From contig NZ_JAUKFY010000005.1 in NCBI RefSeq assembly GCF_030489605.1, forward strand, positions 248,001 to 312,000: a stretch of DNA of 64,000 nucleotides. The letters are read 5' to 3'. The position numbers were made by a program, and so were the translations under genes. The stretch's first letter is position 1. Every line of letters begins with the position of its first letter. The notes under the pieces are model-generated. The model was given only the letters and a program-made list of their open reading frames with translations. It had not been told where the DNA came from and did not search any database. This document shows, one piece after another, positions 1 to 9,221 of this stretch. The DNA is from Brevibacillus laterosporus. GTDB lineage: Bacteria; Bacillota; Bacilli; Brevibacillales; Brevibacillaceae.

Positions 1-589
1 AATCAATTTCGCCGTGTTTGTTATAAATTCCGACATTGCCGCTTTCACGTGCTTCCACAATGACATAGTCAGCACCAGCATTCACGTCTCCCGCGAGTGT
101 TGACAGGAGCATTTCCTGATCAGCACGGAAGGTACTCGCCTTTTGACCATATTCTGAAAATACGCGAAAGCCCATTTCTCTAGCCATCGAAATCGCCTCA
201 TGCCTTTCCTGAGTAGAAATAGGCATACTTCCATCTGAAATTTCTACTGCGTTAAATCCTGCATCGCGAATTCGTTCCAGATATGTCTTAACCCCATCCT
301 GCGTATAGGCTATTTCAAAAAAGGTTCCACCAGGCATAACCGCAATATCTAGAGAGAGAGCTAATGTTAGCTTTTCTTCTAGCACAGAAAAGGGATAGAG
401 AACAGAGGTTCCGAAGCCTAGTTTATAAATATCAATGTAGGAGGAAGCAGTGTGTAGCAAGTCTTTCATGGCGTGCAAGCCTAATCCCTTGTCTATTACC
501 ATGGTAATACCGGTATGACGTGGCTTACATTCTCGGGTACAGGATGGATCTACCCATTGAGTCGGCCAGAACGCAGTCTCATTTTCCAT
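1..589 (-). CDS. yitD: Phosphosulfolactate synthase (ComA/YitD family), 3' end outside the window
   Basis: The 196 visible codons match the ComA/phosphosulfolactate synthase family, which adds sulfite to phosphoenolpyruvate. In Bacillus this leads to sulfolactate in spores. Recognisable blocks in order are KPRHTGITMVIDKGLG near the N-terminus, the KLGFGTSVLYP strand, MPGGTFFE, and NAVEISDGSM followed by SEYGQK, as expected for its TIM-barrel active site. The ATG at 589 is preceded by a GGAG site about 10 bases upstream. The gene is cut by the window edge, so the C-terminal barrel strands are not seen. It points away from the spoIIIA cluster and shares an intergenic region with yqhV. Family recognition is by eye. 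Confidence 0.82.
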   Translation of the reverse strand, partial: MENETAFWPTQWVDPSCTRECKPRHTGITMVIDKGLGLHAMKDLLHTASSYIDIYKLGFGTSVLYPFSVLEEKLTLALSLDIAVMPGGTFFEIAYTQDGVKTYLERIRDAGFNAVEISDGSMPISTQERHEAISMAREMGFRVFSEYGQKASTFRADQEMLLSTLAGDVNAGADYVIVEARESGNVGIYNKHGEID

Positions 590-743
590 TCGTAAGCTCT
601 CTCCAATCCATAGGCATTTGTTTTACCATATGCAGTCTGTGTCTACATGGTCGAAGGGGTATAAGCCTATCTATTTTTGATTGCAAAAAGGACATAACAT
701 CGGACAAGGTGCATAGAGTGGGTAAAAGAAGGGAGAGACGTGC

Positions 744-1010
744 ATGTGGGAAAAGGCAATTATTGGGATGGCGTCCCTGCGATTGTTGTCCGGCAGTCTG
801 GAAATTATTGTAGCTTTGCTGATCCTTAAGGTAAACCAAGTTGAAAAAGCATTGATCTATAATTCCGGTTTAGCGTTGGTTGGTCCCATAATCTTACTTA
901 CAACGACTACGATTGGAATGGTAGGTATATCTGACAAATTATCACTTACGAAAATACTATGGATTTTTATTGGGGTAACTTGTATTTTGATTGGCGTAAA
1001 AAGTAAATAG
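744..1010 (+). CDS. yqhV: YqhV-like small membrane protein (DUF2619)
   Basis: An 88-residue protein with three hydrophobic stretches (about residues 10-29, 37-59 and 68-85). It matches YqhV, which in Bacillus sits just upstream of spoIIIAA; position and length support the call. The ATG at 744 follows a GGGAGAGA site. No biochemical role is established for the family. Its conserved place next to a forespore/mother-cell operon suggests a sporulation link, but that is inference. Confidence 0.75.
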   Translation: MWEKAIIGMASLRLLSGSLEIIVALLILKVNQVEKALIYNSGLALVGPIILLTTTTIGMVGISDKLSLTKILWIFIGVTCILIGVKSK

Positions 1011-1064
1011 TGCATGATGGTTCTGGGGAATACTACCCACTAGCATAAGTGAGGAGGAATTCTT

Positions 1065-1556
1065 ATGGAACATGTGGAACAGCATTTGGCTTATTTACAA
1101 GGATTAATGGAGGGACTGGATCCAGAACTAGCAGGGTTGGAAGAAAAAGCCTTATACAGACTGGTACAGCTTTGTGATGATTTGGTAGCGGAAATGAGAA
1201 CGCTCCATGTACGTGTAGAAGAATGTGAACAATATGTTGAAGCTGTAGACGAGGATTTAACCGATCTGGAGTACCTGTTATACGATGATGATGAATTTTA
1301 CGAAACGGTATACGAAGACTATCAAGAAGCGATGAACTACAGAGAGCGATTCTCTGATTTGGATGACTCGGACGAAGCGTATTATTACGAAGCGCTTCAC
1401 GATACAGACAAGAAAGGGGTCGTTTCACATGTCCACGAATTAGAATGTCCTCAATGCAGAGAGGTTTTAATGGTCAAAGAAGAGGTTGATCCTGAGGGCT
1501 ATCATTCCTATGAAATAACCAATCGCTCTCATCAGGATGTTCATAACCCTTCCTAG
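1065..1556 (+). CDS. CD1247 N-terminal-domain protein, acidic coiled-coil with partial zinc ribbon
   Basis: A 163-residue acidic protein. Residues 1-90 are helical and rich in Glu and Asp, and resemble the N-terminal domain of the clostridial CD1247 family. A single CPQC pair near residue 128 looks like half of a zinc ribbon; no second CxxC is present, so metal binding would need a partner or be lost. A very strong site (GAGGAGG) precedes the ATG at 1065. It lies just before spoIIIAA, where this family is often found in spore formers. Function is unknown. Confidence 0.6.
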   Translation: MEHVEQHLAYLQGLMEGLDPELAGLEEKALYRLVQLCDDLVAEMRTLHVRVEECEQYVEAVDEDLTDLEYLLYDDDEFYETVYEDYQEAMNYRERFSDLDDSDEAYYYEALHDTDKKGVVSHVHELECPQCREVLMVKEEVDPEGYHSYEITNRSHQDVHNPS

Positions 1557-1629
1557 CTCATTTTACACGCATAAGATCAGGCCACTCTAGTAACGGAAAA
1601 AGTTGTGCTAGTTTTCCTTGGCTTGATAG

Positions 1630-1660
1630 TCATAAATGTTGTCCCTTCCTGCATAGGATG
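1630..1660 (+). promoter_or_regulatory. Candidate sigma-E promoter of the spoIIIA operon
   Basis: An ATAAAT element and a CATAGGAT element are separated by 14 bases about 35-60 bases upstream of spoIIIAA. This resembles sigma-E promoters, which drive the operon in Bacillus. The match is only approximate. Confidence 0.35.
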
Positions 1661-1692
1661 AGATAAGTCTGAGTGGACAAAGGGGAGACTTT

Positions 1693-2655
1693 ATGAAACA
1701 TATCTTGTCTTTGTTGCCGACAGAGATTCGCGCCGTGATAGCCGCTCTGCCTGTAAAAGTGCAAGAACATGTAGAAGAGATTCGACTACGGCAAAACTTA
1801 CCAATTGAAATTCGTTACGGACATCAAGCTAGTTATGTAACACCTACAGGTCAGCTAACAGCCAATTTTCGCCAAGGGTGGATGTTTCGTGAGGATTCCA
1901 GCGTGAAATTGCTTAATCAGATTAGTCAGCACTCGCTTTATGCGCTGGAGGAAGAATTAAGACGGGGCTACATTACGGTTGTCGGAGGACATCGTATCGG
2001 TATCGCTGGCAGGGTGGTGTTAGAGCATGGAGATGTTAAAGGAATTCGAGATATTACCAGTTTTAATATAAGGATTGCCCGTGAGAAAAAGGGAGTTGCC
2101 AGGGACATTCTCGCCTGTCTATTTGATCAGGGACAATTCCAATCAACATTGGTGATCTCGCCTCCTCAATGCGGCAAAACAACATTACTTCGTGATTTGG
2201 CAAGAAGCATTAGTTACGGGAATGAATGGTCTTCTAGCAAAAAAGTAGGGATTGTGGACGAACGCTCCGAAATAGCTGGATGCTACAATGGTGTTCCTCA
2301 ACGAGACGTAGGGCCGCGCACCGATGTGCTGGACGCTTGTCCGAAAGCGATTGGAATGATGATGATGATTCGTTCCATGTCACCTGATCTGATTGTGGTG
2401 GATGAAATCGGAAGACAGGAGGACAGCGAAGCGATATGGGAGGCTTTGCATGCAGGGGTGGGAGTGTTATGCAGTGCTCACGGAATTTCGCTTGAAGATA
2501 TCGCGAAGCGGCCTACGATTTCTCGTTTAATCAAGGAAAGGGTCTTTAAACGGTACGTGATTCTTAGTCGCAAGCACGGAGCCGGCACAATTGAGGGACT
2601 ATACGATGAACATTTGCGATCGATTCATAAGGAGAAGGTTATATGCTTAAGATAG
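1693..2655 (+). CDS. spoIIIAA: Stage III sporulation protein AA, AAA+ type secretion-like ATPase
   Basis: A 320-residue ATPase that powers the SpoIIIA-SpoIIQ channel between mother cell and forespore. The Walker A motif PPQCGKTT is at about residues 157-164 and the Walker B segment LIVVDEIGR at about 232-240, with GAGTIEGLYD near the C-terminus, as in the family. It resembles the secretion ATPases of type II/IV systems. It is first in an eight-gene operon and overlaps spoIIIAB by 13 bases. The ATG at 1693 has a GGGGAGA site. Normal length. Confidence 0.95.
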   Translation: MKHILSLLPTEIRAVIAALPVKVQEHVEEIRLRQNLPIEIRYGHQASYVTPTGQLTANFRQGWMFREDSSVKLLNQISQHSLYALEEELRRGYITVVGGHRIGIAGRVVLEHGDVKGIRDITSFNIRIAREKKGVARDILACLFDQGQFQSTLVISPPQCGKTTLLRDLARSISYGNEWSSSKKVGIVDERSEIAGCYNGVPQRDVGPRTDVLDACPKAIGMMMMIRSMSPDLIVVDEIGRQEDSEAIWEALHAGVGVLCSAHGISLEDIAKRPTISRLIKERVFKRYVILSRKHGAGTIEGLYDEHLRSIHKEKVICLR

Positions 2656-3161
2656 GGGCAGCCATCGTAGTGCTAGTGTCAGCCTCTCTCATTGGTATCC
2701 AGCTTGGAAAGCGTTATAGCGACCGAGTGAAGGAATTAAGAGCTTTGCTGCACTCCTTGCAAATGCTGGAGACCGAGATCGTATATGGAGCTACCCCCCT
2801 CTCCCTAGCCTTTGAAAAAATTTCTGTTCGTGTGACCCGCAGCATTGGGAATCTGTACAAGCGGGCCAGTGAGCTGTTACAAACAAAAGCAGGCGAATCC
2901 ACCCAAATGGTATGGCAAACCGCATTAGAACAAACATGGAGCTTAACTGCGCTACGAAAAGAGGAGAAGGAAATTTTAAAGAATCTAGGCTATGTGATGG
3001 GGAATTCTGATCGAGAGGACCAAAAGAAGCATCTGCAACTAACAGTCTTTCATTTGCGAGGTTTAGAAGAAGAGGCTAAGGAAGAACAGCTCAAGTATGA
3101 AAAAATGTACAAAAATTTAGGATTTTTAGGCGGACTTCTCATTGTCATATTAATGATGTAA
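2643..3161 (+). CDS. spoIIIAB: Stage III sporulation protein AB
   Basis: A 172-residue membrane protein with one N-terminal and one C-terminal transmembrane helix flanking a helical cytosolic domain, similar in fold to GspF-type secretion platform domains. The order matches SpoIIIAB: GKRYSDRVKELRALLHSLQ just after the first helix, and GFLGGLLIVILMM at the end. It starts inside the end of spoIIIAA, which indicates translational coupling, with GGAGAAGG as its ribosome binding site. Confidence 0.93.
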   Translation: MLKIGAAIVVLVSASLIGIQLGKRYSDRVKELRALLHSLQMLETEIVYGATPLSLAFEKISVRVTRSIGNLYKRASELLQTKAGESTQMVWQTALEQTWSLTALRKEEKEILKNLGYVMGNSDREDQKKHLQLTVFHLRGLEEEAKEEQLKYEKMYKNLGFLGGLLIVILMM

Positions 3162-3177
3162 GAGCGAGGTGTGGGGC

Positions 3178-3381
3178 GTGGGCTTTGATTTGACTCCAGT
3201 GTTTCAAATTGCCGGCGTTGGGTTTATCGTAGCGATAATCCAGACGGTACTAAAAGCCTCAGGAAAGGAAGACATTGCTCAATGGGCGACGTTGGTCGGA
3301 TTTATCATTGTGTTGTTTATGGTAGCGCATTATCTAGGCGATTTATTTACTGAGGTCAAACGAGTCTTCCTTTTTAATTAG
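3178..3381 (+). CDS. spoIIIAC: Stage III sporulation protein AC
   Basis: A small two-helix membrane protein (67 residues from this start) of the SpoIIIA channel. The GTG at 3178 is chosen because the GAGG site lies 9 bases upstream and the product then begins MGFD, as in homologues. An in-frame GTG at 3169 would sit on top of that site. The segment AQWATLVGFIIVLFMVA is the conserved second helix. It pairs functionally with SpoIIIAD. Confidence 0.9.
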   Translation: MGFDLTPVFQIAGVGFIVAIIQTVLKASGKEDIAQWATLVGFIIVLFMVAHYLGDLFTEVKRVFLFN

Positions 3382-3395
3382 GGGGTGAGGAGCCG

Positions 3396-3785
3396 TTGGA
3401 CATCGTACAAATTGTCGGTCTGGGCTTAGTAGCAACGCTTCTCGCCCTTGTGATTAAAGAACAAAAACCCTTATTCGCCTTTTTGCTGGCTATCGTAAGC
3501 GGTGTCATCATTTTTACCTTTTTAATTGGCAAGATATCTGATGTTATTCGTGTTTTAGAAAAGTTAGCTGTCCATGCAGACCTCAACCTTGTGTTTCTTA
3601 GCACGATTCTAAAGATTATCGGGATTGCTTACATTGCCGAATTTGGAGCGCAGGTGACAAGAGATGCTGGACAAGGGGCCATCGCCTCCAAAATTGAATT
3701 AGCTGGCAAAGTGCTTATTCTTGTCATGGCCGTTCCCATTATTCAAATCATTATTGAAACAGTCGTCAATTTATTGCCTGCGTAA
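3396..3785 (+). CDS. spoIIIAD: Stage III sporulation protein AD
   Basis: A 129-residue multi-pass membrane protein with four hydrophobic helices, including KIIGIAYIAEFGAQVTRDAG, the family hallmark. It starts with TTG at 3396 after a GGGGTGAGGAG site. It is part of the export apparatus at the septal membrane, with SpoIIIAC upstream and SpoIIIAE downstream. Confidence 0.93.
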   Translation: MDIVQIVGLGLVATLLALVIKEQKPLFAFLLAIVSGVIIFTFLIGKISDVIRVLEKLAVHADLNLVFLSTILKIIGIAYIAEFGAQVTRDAGQGAIASKIELAGKVLILVMAVPIIQIIIETVVNLLPA

Positions 3786-3804
3786 AGGGAGGTGAGGATG
3801 AACG

Positions 3805-4989
3805 ATGGCACACAGATGTACCCTCTTGCTCCTGTTTCTTCTGCTATTCTTTGCAAATGGTGCCATCGCAGCATCATCAAATCCCGAGAATTTTTCGCCA
3901 GTGGAAAAAATGGTCAAGCAGCAAACGGAGCATTTAAATCTACAACAAATAGAGACCTTTTGGAAAAAGACATTGGACCAGTATGAGGGGTACTTGCCAG
4001 ATCTGAAACAAAAAGGCTTCATGCAATTGCTGATGGAGGATGGCAGTTTGTCACCATCAGGGATGCTTAAAGGGATTTTAAAATTCTTCTTTCATGAAAT
4101 TCTGATGAACGGGAAGCTGCTCAGCTCGATCATCATCATTACTGTATTCGCGATGCTGCTAGAATCCATGCAAAATGCTTTTGAAAAAAATACAGTTTCC
4201 GTCGTAGCTTACGCTATTGCTTATCTGGTTCTGATGGTGCTTGCGATGAATAGCTTTCATGTGGCGATTACCTATGCCAAGGGCGCCATTCAAGGGATGT
4301 CAGACTTTATGCTTGCCATGATACCGCTAGTACTTGCTTTGCTTGCTTCCATGGGTAACATGGCCTCAGCAGCTATGTTCCATCCTATTATTGTCTTCAT
4401 GATCAATATAAGCGGGTTTCTTATTTCCACGATAATTTTTCCGCTTTTATTTCTCTCAGCCATGCTTTCTATTGTGAGTCTATTTTCTGAAAGATATAAA
4501 GTAACACAGCTTGCCAACTTGCTTCGAAATGTAGCCATGGGAGTGATGGGTACCTTTCTAACAATCTTTCTTGCCATCTTGAGCATTCAGGGAGCTACCT
4601 CAGCAATGGCAGATGGGGTCACGATTCGCACAGCAAAGTATATCACAGGTAATTTTGTACCTGTGGTTGGGCGAATGTTCACGGATGCAGCAGATACAGT
4701 CGTAAGTGCTTCGGTCCTTGTTAAAAATGCAGTGGGACTGGCTGGTGTGATCATTCTGCTGCTCTTATGTGCTTTTCCAGCTATGAAAATTCTGATATTG
4801 GCCCTTATTTATAATTTTTCCTCAGCGGTGCTGCAACCGTTGGGAAATAGCCCGATTATCAAAGCATTAGGTACTATCGGTAAAAGTCTGCTGTATGTTT
4901 TTGCAGCCCTAGCAACAGTTGGATTGATGTTCTTTTTAGCCATTACCATCATTATTGCAGCAGGAAACATATCCTTGATGGTTCGGTAG
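3805..4989 (+). CDS. spoIIIAE: Stage III sporulation protein AE
   Basis: The 394-residue product has a clear signal peptide (hydrophobic core LLLLFLLLFF, cleavage near AIAASS) followed by about eight transmembrane helices after residue 110. It is the largest membrane component of the SpoIIIA complex. The ATG at 3805 follows GGGAGGTGAGG. Size and hydropathy match family members. Confidence 0.94.
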   Translation: MAHRCTLLLLFLLLFFANGAIAASSNPENFSPVEKMVKQQTEHLNLQQIETFWKKTLDQYEGYLPDLKQKGFMQLLMEDGSLSPSGMLKGILKFFFHEILMNGKLLSSIIIITVFAMLLESMQNAFEKNTVSVVAYAIAYLVLMVLAMNSFHVAITYAKGAIQGMSDFMLAMIPLVLALLASMGNMASAAMFHPIIVFMINISGFLISTIIFPLLFLSAMLSIVSLFSERYKVTQLANLLRNVAMGVMGTFLTIFLAILSIQGATSAMADGVTIRTAKYITGNFVPVVGRMFTDAADTVVSASVLVKNAVGLAGVIILLLLCAFPAMKILILALIYNFSSAVLQPLGNSPIIKALGTIGKSLLYVFAALATVGLMFFLAITIIIAAGNISLMVR

Positions 4990-4999
4990 GTGAAATGAA

Positions 5000-5716
5000 A
5001 TGGAATGGTTGAATCTCTGGTTGCGAAAGGTTGTTCTGCTAGTGCTGTTAGCCGCCTTTCTGGATCTTATTTTGCCCAATACGAAGATACAGCAATACGT
5101 GAAAATGGTGATGGGGCTTATTATTTTGCTAACGATCATGTCGCCAGTCTTCTCAATATTTCAAATTACTCCAGATGAATTAGCCACAAAAATTGGCGTT
5201 TACCAAAACGAGCAGAACAAGAAAAAGCAGGAGAACCAGTCGCAGTGGGAGCAAGTAACCCAGAAATTGATTCAAGCCAAAGATGATCAAATGAACCAAT
5301 ATGTCTCCTCGCAATTAAGCAATCTGCTTGCTGAAAAAGTAAAGCTGACTTTTGGGGTGACGCTCTCGGATGTAGCGATTCGGTTTGAATCGCATGGCGC
5401 CAGGGAACAAGCGATAAAAGAAATCACGGCAACGATTGCTCCAGATCAATCTTCTACAAATAAAGCCCGGCAAGATCGGAAGGAAGGGATAAATCCGCCT
5501 ATTGAAAAAATTGAGCCGATCCAATCTATTGAGATAAATCTAAATCATCAACAAGAGGGAAGTGAGAGAAAGGATGAAGCCGTTGTAGCAACTGCTTCGG
5601 CGTCTAAACAAGACCCGCTTCATGCAGAGATTGCGGCGTATTTGGCCAAGGAATGCGGTGTGGAAATGAAGCAAGTCCAAATAATTGCTCCCAAACGGGA
5701 AGCGGATAAGCGCTGA
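5000..5716 (+). CDS. spoIIIAF: Stage III sporulation protein AF
   Basis: A 238-residue protein with two N-terminal helices (about residues 8-27 and 33-53) and a soluble ring-building domain that ends VKQVQIIAPK-like, a feature of the SpoIIIAF/AG/AH ring fold. An extended Lys/Glu-rich linker makes it somewhat longer than usual. Starts 10 bases after spoIIIAE stops. Confidence 0.92.
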   Translation: MEWLNLWLRKVVLLVLLAAFLDLILPNTKIQQYVKMVMGLIILLTIMSPVFSIFQITPDELATKIGVYQNEQNKKKQENQSQWEQVTQKLIQAKDDQMNQYVSSQLSNLLAEKVKLTFGVTLSDVAIRFESHGAREQAIKEITATIAPDQSSTNKARQDRKEGINPPIEKIEPIQSIEINLNHQQEGSERKDEAVVATASASKQDPLHAEIAAYLAKECGVEMKQVQIIAPKREADKR

Positions 5717-5745
5717 TTGGGCGGTATCTGAAAGGGGGGACCCAT

Positions 5746-6384
5746 GTGCTGAATTCATTAAAGAAATTGATTCAATCCAAGGATGAGCCAAAAAAGATGA
5801 AGCCGCTTCATTATTTTATTATCCTGCTTTGCTTAGGCGCGGCATTCATGATCTTTACAGATTTTTTGTCGTTCACCCCAGATATAGCACGAGAGCAAGA
5901 AGGTAACTACAGTTCTGTGCAGCCTCCTGAGGATCCGGTTAAAAGCTCTCCCGCTTTCTCTTCTCATGCAACAGGTGGCGATTTAATCCGAGAATACGAG
6001 AATCGTTTTGAGACTCAGCTCAAGGATATCTTAGAAAAAGTAACAGGAGTAGGCTCTGTAGAAGTGATGGTGAATCTCGATTCGACTCCAGAAGTGGTGG
6101 TGGAGAAAAATCGGGAACAACGACAAGCCACTACAAACGAAACCGACAAAGAAAAAGCGACTCGCGCTCAAAGTGACCAATCCCGCAACGAACAGGTAGT
6201 GATCATGAATGGTTCCAAACAAGAACAGCCTGTCGTCGTGAAAACCTTAAAACCTAAAGTGAGAGGAGTGCTGGTTGTAGCAAAAGGAGCCGAAAACATT
6301 CAGGTGAAAGCTTGGATTACAGAAGCCGTGCAGAAAACATTAGAAGTACCTGCTTATAAAATTTCTATTTTGCCTAAAAAATAG
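5746..6384 (+). CDS. spoIIIAG: Stage III sporulation protein AG
   Basis: A 212-residue protein with one transmembrane helix (about residues 23-43) and an extracytoplasmic ring-building motif domain (YENRFETQLKDILEKVTGVGSVEVMVNL). SpoIIIAG forms the large ring spanning the space between mother cell and forespore. The GTG at 5746 is taken because of the strong AAAGGGGGGA site. A charged low-complexity insert interrupts the ring domain, as in other homologues. Confidence 0.94.
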   Translation: MLNSLKKLIQSKDEPKKMKPLHYFIILLCLGAAFMIFTDFLSFTPDIAREQEGNYSSVQPPEDPVKSSPAFSSHATGGDLIREYENRFETQLKDILEKVTGVGSVEVMVNLDSTPEVVVEKNREQRQATTNETDKEKATRAQSDQSRNEQVVIMNGSKQEQPVVVKTLKPKVRGVLVVAKGAENIQVKAWITEAVQKTLEVPAYKISILPKK

Positions 6385-6399
6385 TAGGAGGGATTTCAA

Positions 6400-7092
6400 A
6401 TGATTTTACGTAAACAAACAGTCTGGTTGTTGACAATGCTTGCGGTAATGGTCGTGTTGTCCGGATATTATATGGTTAAAGGTCCAAACGATCAGGTGCC
6501 GGCAACCACTGACCATAAAGAAGCACAAAAGGAAAATCAATCGATCACAGGGATAGAAGTAGATACCAAGCAATTAGACCAGCCATTGCCAGATGCAAAA
6601 CCTGTTGAAAGCAAAGGTGCGGCAGATAAAGCTACAGCACAGTCTTCTGGCAAAGATGCCGAGAAGCCGAATCAAAAAGCCGCCAATAAAACTCCAGAGG
6701 CAGCCGCAGCGCCCGATACTACGACATTGCCCCCACCGGAAGCAACCGATGTTTTCCAAGGATATAAGCTGAAACGAGAAGCGATGACCCAATTACAAAA
6801 GGATGAGCAAACAGCTATTATGACCAACTCTAATTCAACTCCCCAAGCAATAGCAGAAGCCAATGCACGTTTAGAGGAATTATCCACGCTTGAGCAACAA
6901 ACACTAGCGTTAGAAGAGCTGATCAAAACAAAGGGCTATAAGGATTGCGTAGTGAATACCCAAAAGGACAGCGTCAGCATTATTGTGCAGAAGGATAAGG
7001 TTGATTCGAAGGAAGCAATTAAATTGATTGCTCTTGCCAAACAACATTTAAATGTTCCAGGTAAAAATATTACAGTTAGTTTTCAACCCTAA
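6400..7092 (+). CDS. spoIIIAH: Stage III sporulation protein AH
   Basis: A 230-residue protein with one N-terminal helix (WLLTMLAVMVVLSGYYMV), a long Pro/Ala/Thr/Lys linker and a C-terminal ring domain (YKDCVVNTQKDSVSIIVQ) that binds forespore SpoIIQ. It is the last gene of the operon and is followed by a terminator hairpin. The ATG at 6400 follows AGGAGGG. Confidence 0.95.
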   Translation: MILRKQTVWLLTMLAVMVVLSGYYMVKGPNDQVPATTDHKEAQKENQSITGIEVDTKQLDQPLPDAKPVESKGAADKATAQSSGKDAEKPNQKAANKTPEAAAAPDTTTLPPPEATDVFQGYKLKREAMTQLQKDEQTAIMTNSNSTPQAIAEANARLEELSTLEQQTLALEELIKTKGYKDCVVNTQKDSVSIIVQKDKVDSKEAIKLIALAKQHLNVPGKNITVSFQP

Positions 7093-7100
7093 GGGGGGAA

Positions 7101-7152
7101 AAAGGATTTCTTTCTCGAATTTAGTTAAGAATGAGAAAGAAATCCTTTCTTG
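7101..7152 (+). terminator. Terminator hairpin after spoIIIAH
   Basis: A perfect 16-bp inverted repeat (7101-7116 against 7133-7148) with a 16-base loop, followed by a short T-rich stretch. It closes the spoIIIA operon. Confidence 0.7.
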
Positions 7153-7178
7153 ACGTTCGCGTGACAAAAAGTTACCAT
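7150..7178 (+). promoter_or_regulatory. Candidate sigma-A promoter for accBC
   Basis: TTGACG (7150-7155) and TACCAT (7173-7178) are separated by 17 bases and lie about 95 bases before accB, immediately after the spoIIIA terminator. Confidence 0.5.
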
Positions 7179-7271
7179 AAATTTTATGACCAGCTCATAA
7201 CATGCAATCATAATCGTCATTTTAATCGACAAAAGAGCTGAATTATTGAATGAACAAAGGGGTGCTAGGTA

Positions 7272-7784
7272 GTGTTTAAACTGCATGAGATCCGTGAAAT
7301 TATCAAATTGCTGGACCAATCCTCCATTAAAGAATTTGAGCTTGAGGCGGATGGCTCTAAGCTCTCTATTAAAAAAAGCGGCGGAGTAGAAGCATCTCAA
7401 CCAGTTGTTGTACGCTCTGAGCCTGTTGCTTATACATCAGCTCCAGCCGAGCAACAGACACCAAAAATGGAAGCTGCTGTTGCACCACAACAAGCTCCTG
7501 CAGCACCAGCTGTTGCGGCTCCACCAGTAGAAAATGAGGCTAATTTGCATAAAATTGTTTCTCCAATGGTAGGTACATTCTACACATCTCCAGAACCGGG
7601 AGCACCAGTCTATGTAAATCCGGGTGATCGAGTTACGCCAAATAAGGTTGTATGTATTGTAGAAGCAATGAAATTATTTAATGAAATCGAAGCAGAAGTG
7701 ACTGGAGAAATCGTTAAAGTCCTAGTAGAAGATGGACAACTAGTAGAATACGGTCAACCTTTATTCTTGGTAAAGGCACAATAA
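7272..7784 (+). CDS. accB: Acetyl-CoA carboxylase biotin carboxyl carrier protein
   Basis: A 170-residue carrier that holds biotin for acetyl-CoA carboxylase, the first committed step of fatty-acid synthesis. The biotinyl motif [14 protein letters not shown] places the modified lysine at residue 134. An Ala/Pro-rich linker (about residues 50-90) separates the N-terminal helix from the biotinyl domain. Starts with GTG after AAAGGGGTG and is followed 16 bases later by accC. Confidence 0.96.
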   Translation: MFKLHEIREIIKLLDQSSIKEFELEADGSKLSIKKSGGVEASQPVVVRSEPVAYTSAPAEQQTPKMEAAVAPQQAPAAPAVAAPPVENEANLHKIVSPMVGTFYTSPEPGAPVYVNPGDRVTPNKVVCIVEAMKLFNEIEAEVTGEIVKVLVEDGQLVEYGQPLFLVKAQ

Positions 7785-7800
7785 TTGGAGGAGAAACGCG

Positions 7801-9156
7801 ATGTTTCAAAAGATTCTCATTGCCAACCGCGGTGAAATTGCCGTGCGCGTTATCCGTGCATGCCGCGAATTAGGCATCCAAACGGTTGCTGTATATTCTG
7901 AGGCAGATCGGGAAGCCCTGCATGTAAAGCTTGCGGATGAGGCTTACTGTATAGGACCTACAGCTTCAAAAGACAGCTATTTAAATATGGCAAGCATCAT
8001 GAGCGTTGCAACCAAAGTTGGAGTAGATGCGATTCATCCAGGATATGGATTTTTAGCAGAGAATGCTGACTTTGCTGAGATTTGCTCGGCTTGTAACATC
8101 ACTTTTATCGGGCCAGATCCAGAAGCAATAACTGGCATGGGAGATAAATCCACGGCTAAAGAGACCATGAAGCGTGCAGGGGTTCCTACTGTACCTGGTA
8201 CGGACGGGCTGATCGAGAGCATTGCCGAAGCTTTGGATACGGCAAACGAGATTGGATATCCCGTTATGGTCAAGGCTACAGCAGGCGGCGGCGGTCGAGG
8301 TATGCGAGTGGCTGTAGATGACGAGGATTTAGAGAAAGCAATTCGTCAAGCACAAAATGAAGCAAAAACCGCATTTGGAAATGCTGGCGTTTATTTAGAA
8401 AAATTCGTTGAAGGTCCTCGTCACGTAGAGATTCAAATCATGGGCGATAAGCACGGTAATGTGGTTTACCTTGGAGAGCGTGACTGCTCCATTCAACGAC
8501 GCCACCAAAAATTAGTCGAAGAAGCTCCGTCTCCAGCACTAAGTCAAGAGCTGCGCAAACAGATGGGAGAGGCTGCTGTAGCTGCCGCTCAAGCTGTAAA
8601 TTACCATGGTGCAGGTACCGTAGAATTCCTATTGGACAAACACGGCCAATTCTACTTCATGGAAATGAATACTCGCATTCAAGTAGAGCATCCAGTAACT
8701 GAAATGGTTACGGGGATAGACCTTATTAAAGAACAAATCAGTGTCGCATATGGCAACCATTTGTCCTTTACACAAGAAGATATCGTCTTGGACGGCTGGT
8801 CCATTGAGTGCCGTATCAATGCTGAAAATCCGGCAAAAAGCTTTATGCCATCACCGGGTAAAATTGAGGGCTACCTAGCGCCGGGCGGTTTCGGTGTTCG
8901 GATTGATAGCGCCGCATACCAAGGTTATACGATTCCGCCTTACTATGATTCCATGATTGCAAAGGTAATCGTTTGGGGAAAAACGCGTGATGAAGCTATT
9001 GAGCGCATGAAGCGCGCTTTGCAGGAATTAATGATCGAAGGCGTTCATACGACAATTCCTTTCCACTTAAAATTATTAGAGCATGAAGTTTTTATCAGTG
9101 GACAATTTGATACAAAATTTTTAGAGACATACGATCTTCATTTGAATGATCTCTAG
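7801..9156 (+). CDS. accC: Acetyl-CoA carboxylase biotin carboxylase subunit
   Basis: A 451-residue ATP-grasp enzyme that carboxylates the biotin on AccB. The N-terminal [19 protein letters not shown], the glycine-rich ATP loop [12 protein letters not shown] (about residues 159-170), [19 protein letters not shown], and the catalytic [14 protein letters not shown] segment are all present. Normal length, with a GGAGGAG site. Confidence 0.97.
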   Translation: MFQKILIANRGEIAVRVIRACRELGIQTVAVYSEADREALHVKLADEAYCIGPTASKDSYLNMASIMSVATKVGVDAIHPGYGFLAENADFAEICSACNITFIGPDPEAITGMGDKSTAKETMKRAGVPTVPGTDGLIESIAEALDTANEIGYPVMVKATAGGGGRGMRVAVDDEDLEKAIRQAQNEAKTAFGNAGVYLEKFVEGPRHVEIQIMGDKHGNVVYLGERDCSIQRRHQKLVEEAPSPALSQELRKQMGEAAVAAAQAVNYHGAGTVEFLLDKHGQFYFMEMNTRIQVEHPVTEMVTGIDLIKEQISVAYGNHLSFTQEDIVLDGWSIECRINAENPAKSFMPSPGKIEGYLAPGGFGVRIDSAAYQGYTIPPYYDSMIAKVIVWGKTRDEAIERMKRALQELMIEGVHTTIPFHLKLLEHEVFISGQFDTKFLETYDLHLNDL

Positions 9157-9161
9157 GATGT

Positions 9162-9191
9162 TTGCAAAAAATCACACCCCGCTGTTATAAT
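9162..9191 (+). promoter_or_regulatory. Candidate sigma-A promoter of yqhY
   Basis: TTGCAA (9162-9167) and a consensus TATAAT (9186-9191) are 18 bases apart, just after accC and 31 bases before the yqhY start. Confidence 0.6.
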
Positions 9192-9221
9192 GAGGTGTAA
9201 TTGAAAAGGGAGGTGCGAAGC

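Noticed and set aside
520-839. Overlapping ORFs in both directions upstream of yqhV
   Set aside because: They are shadows of the yitD start and intergenic DNA and have no start signals.
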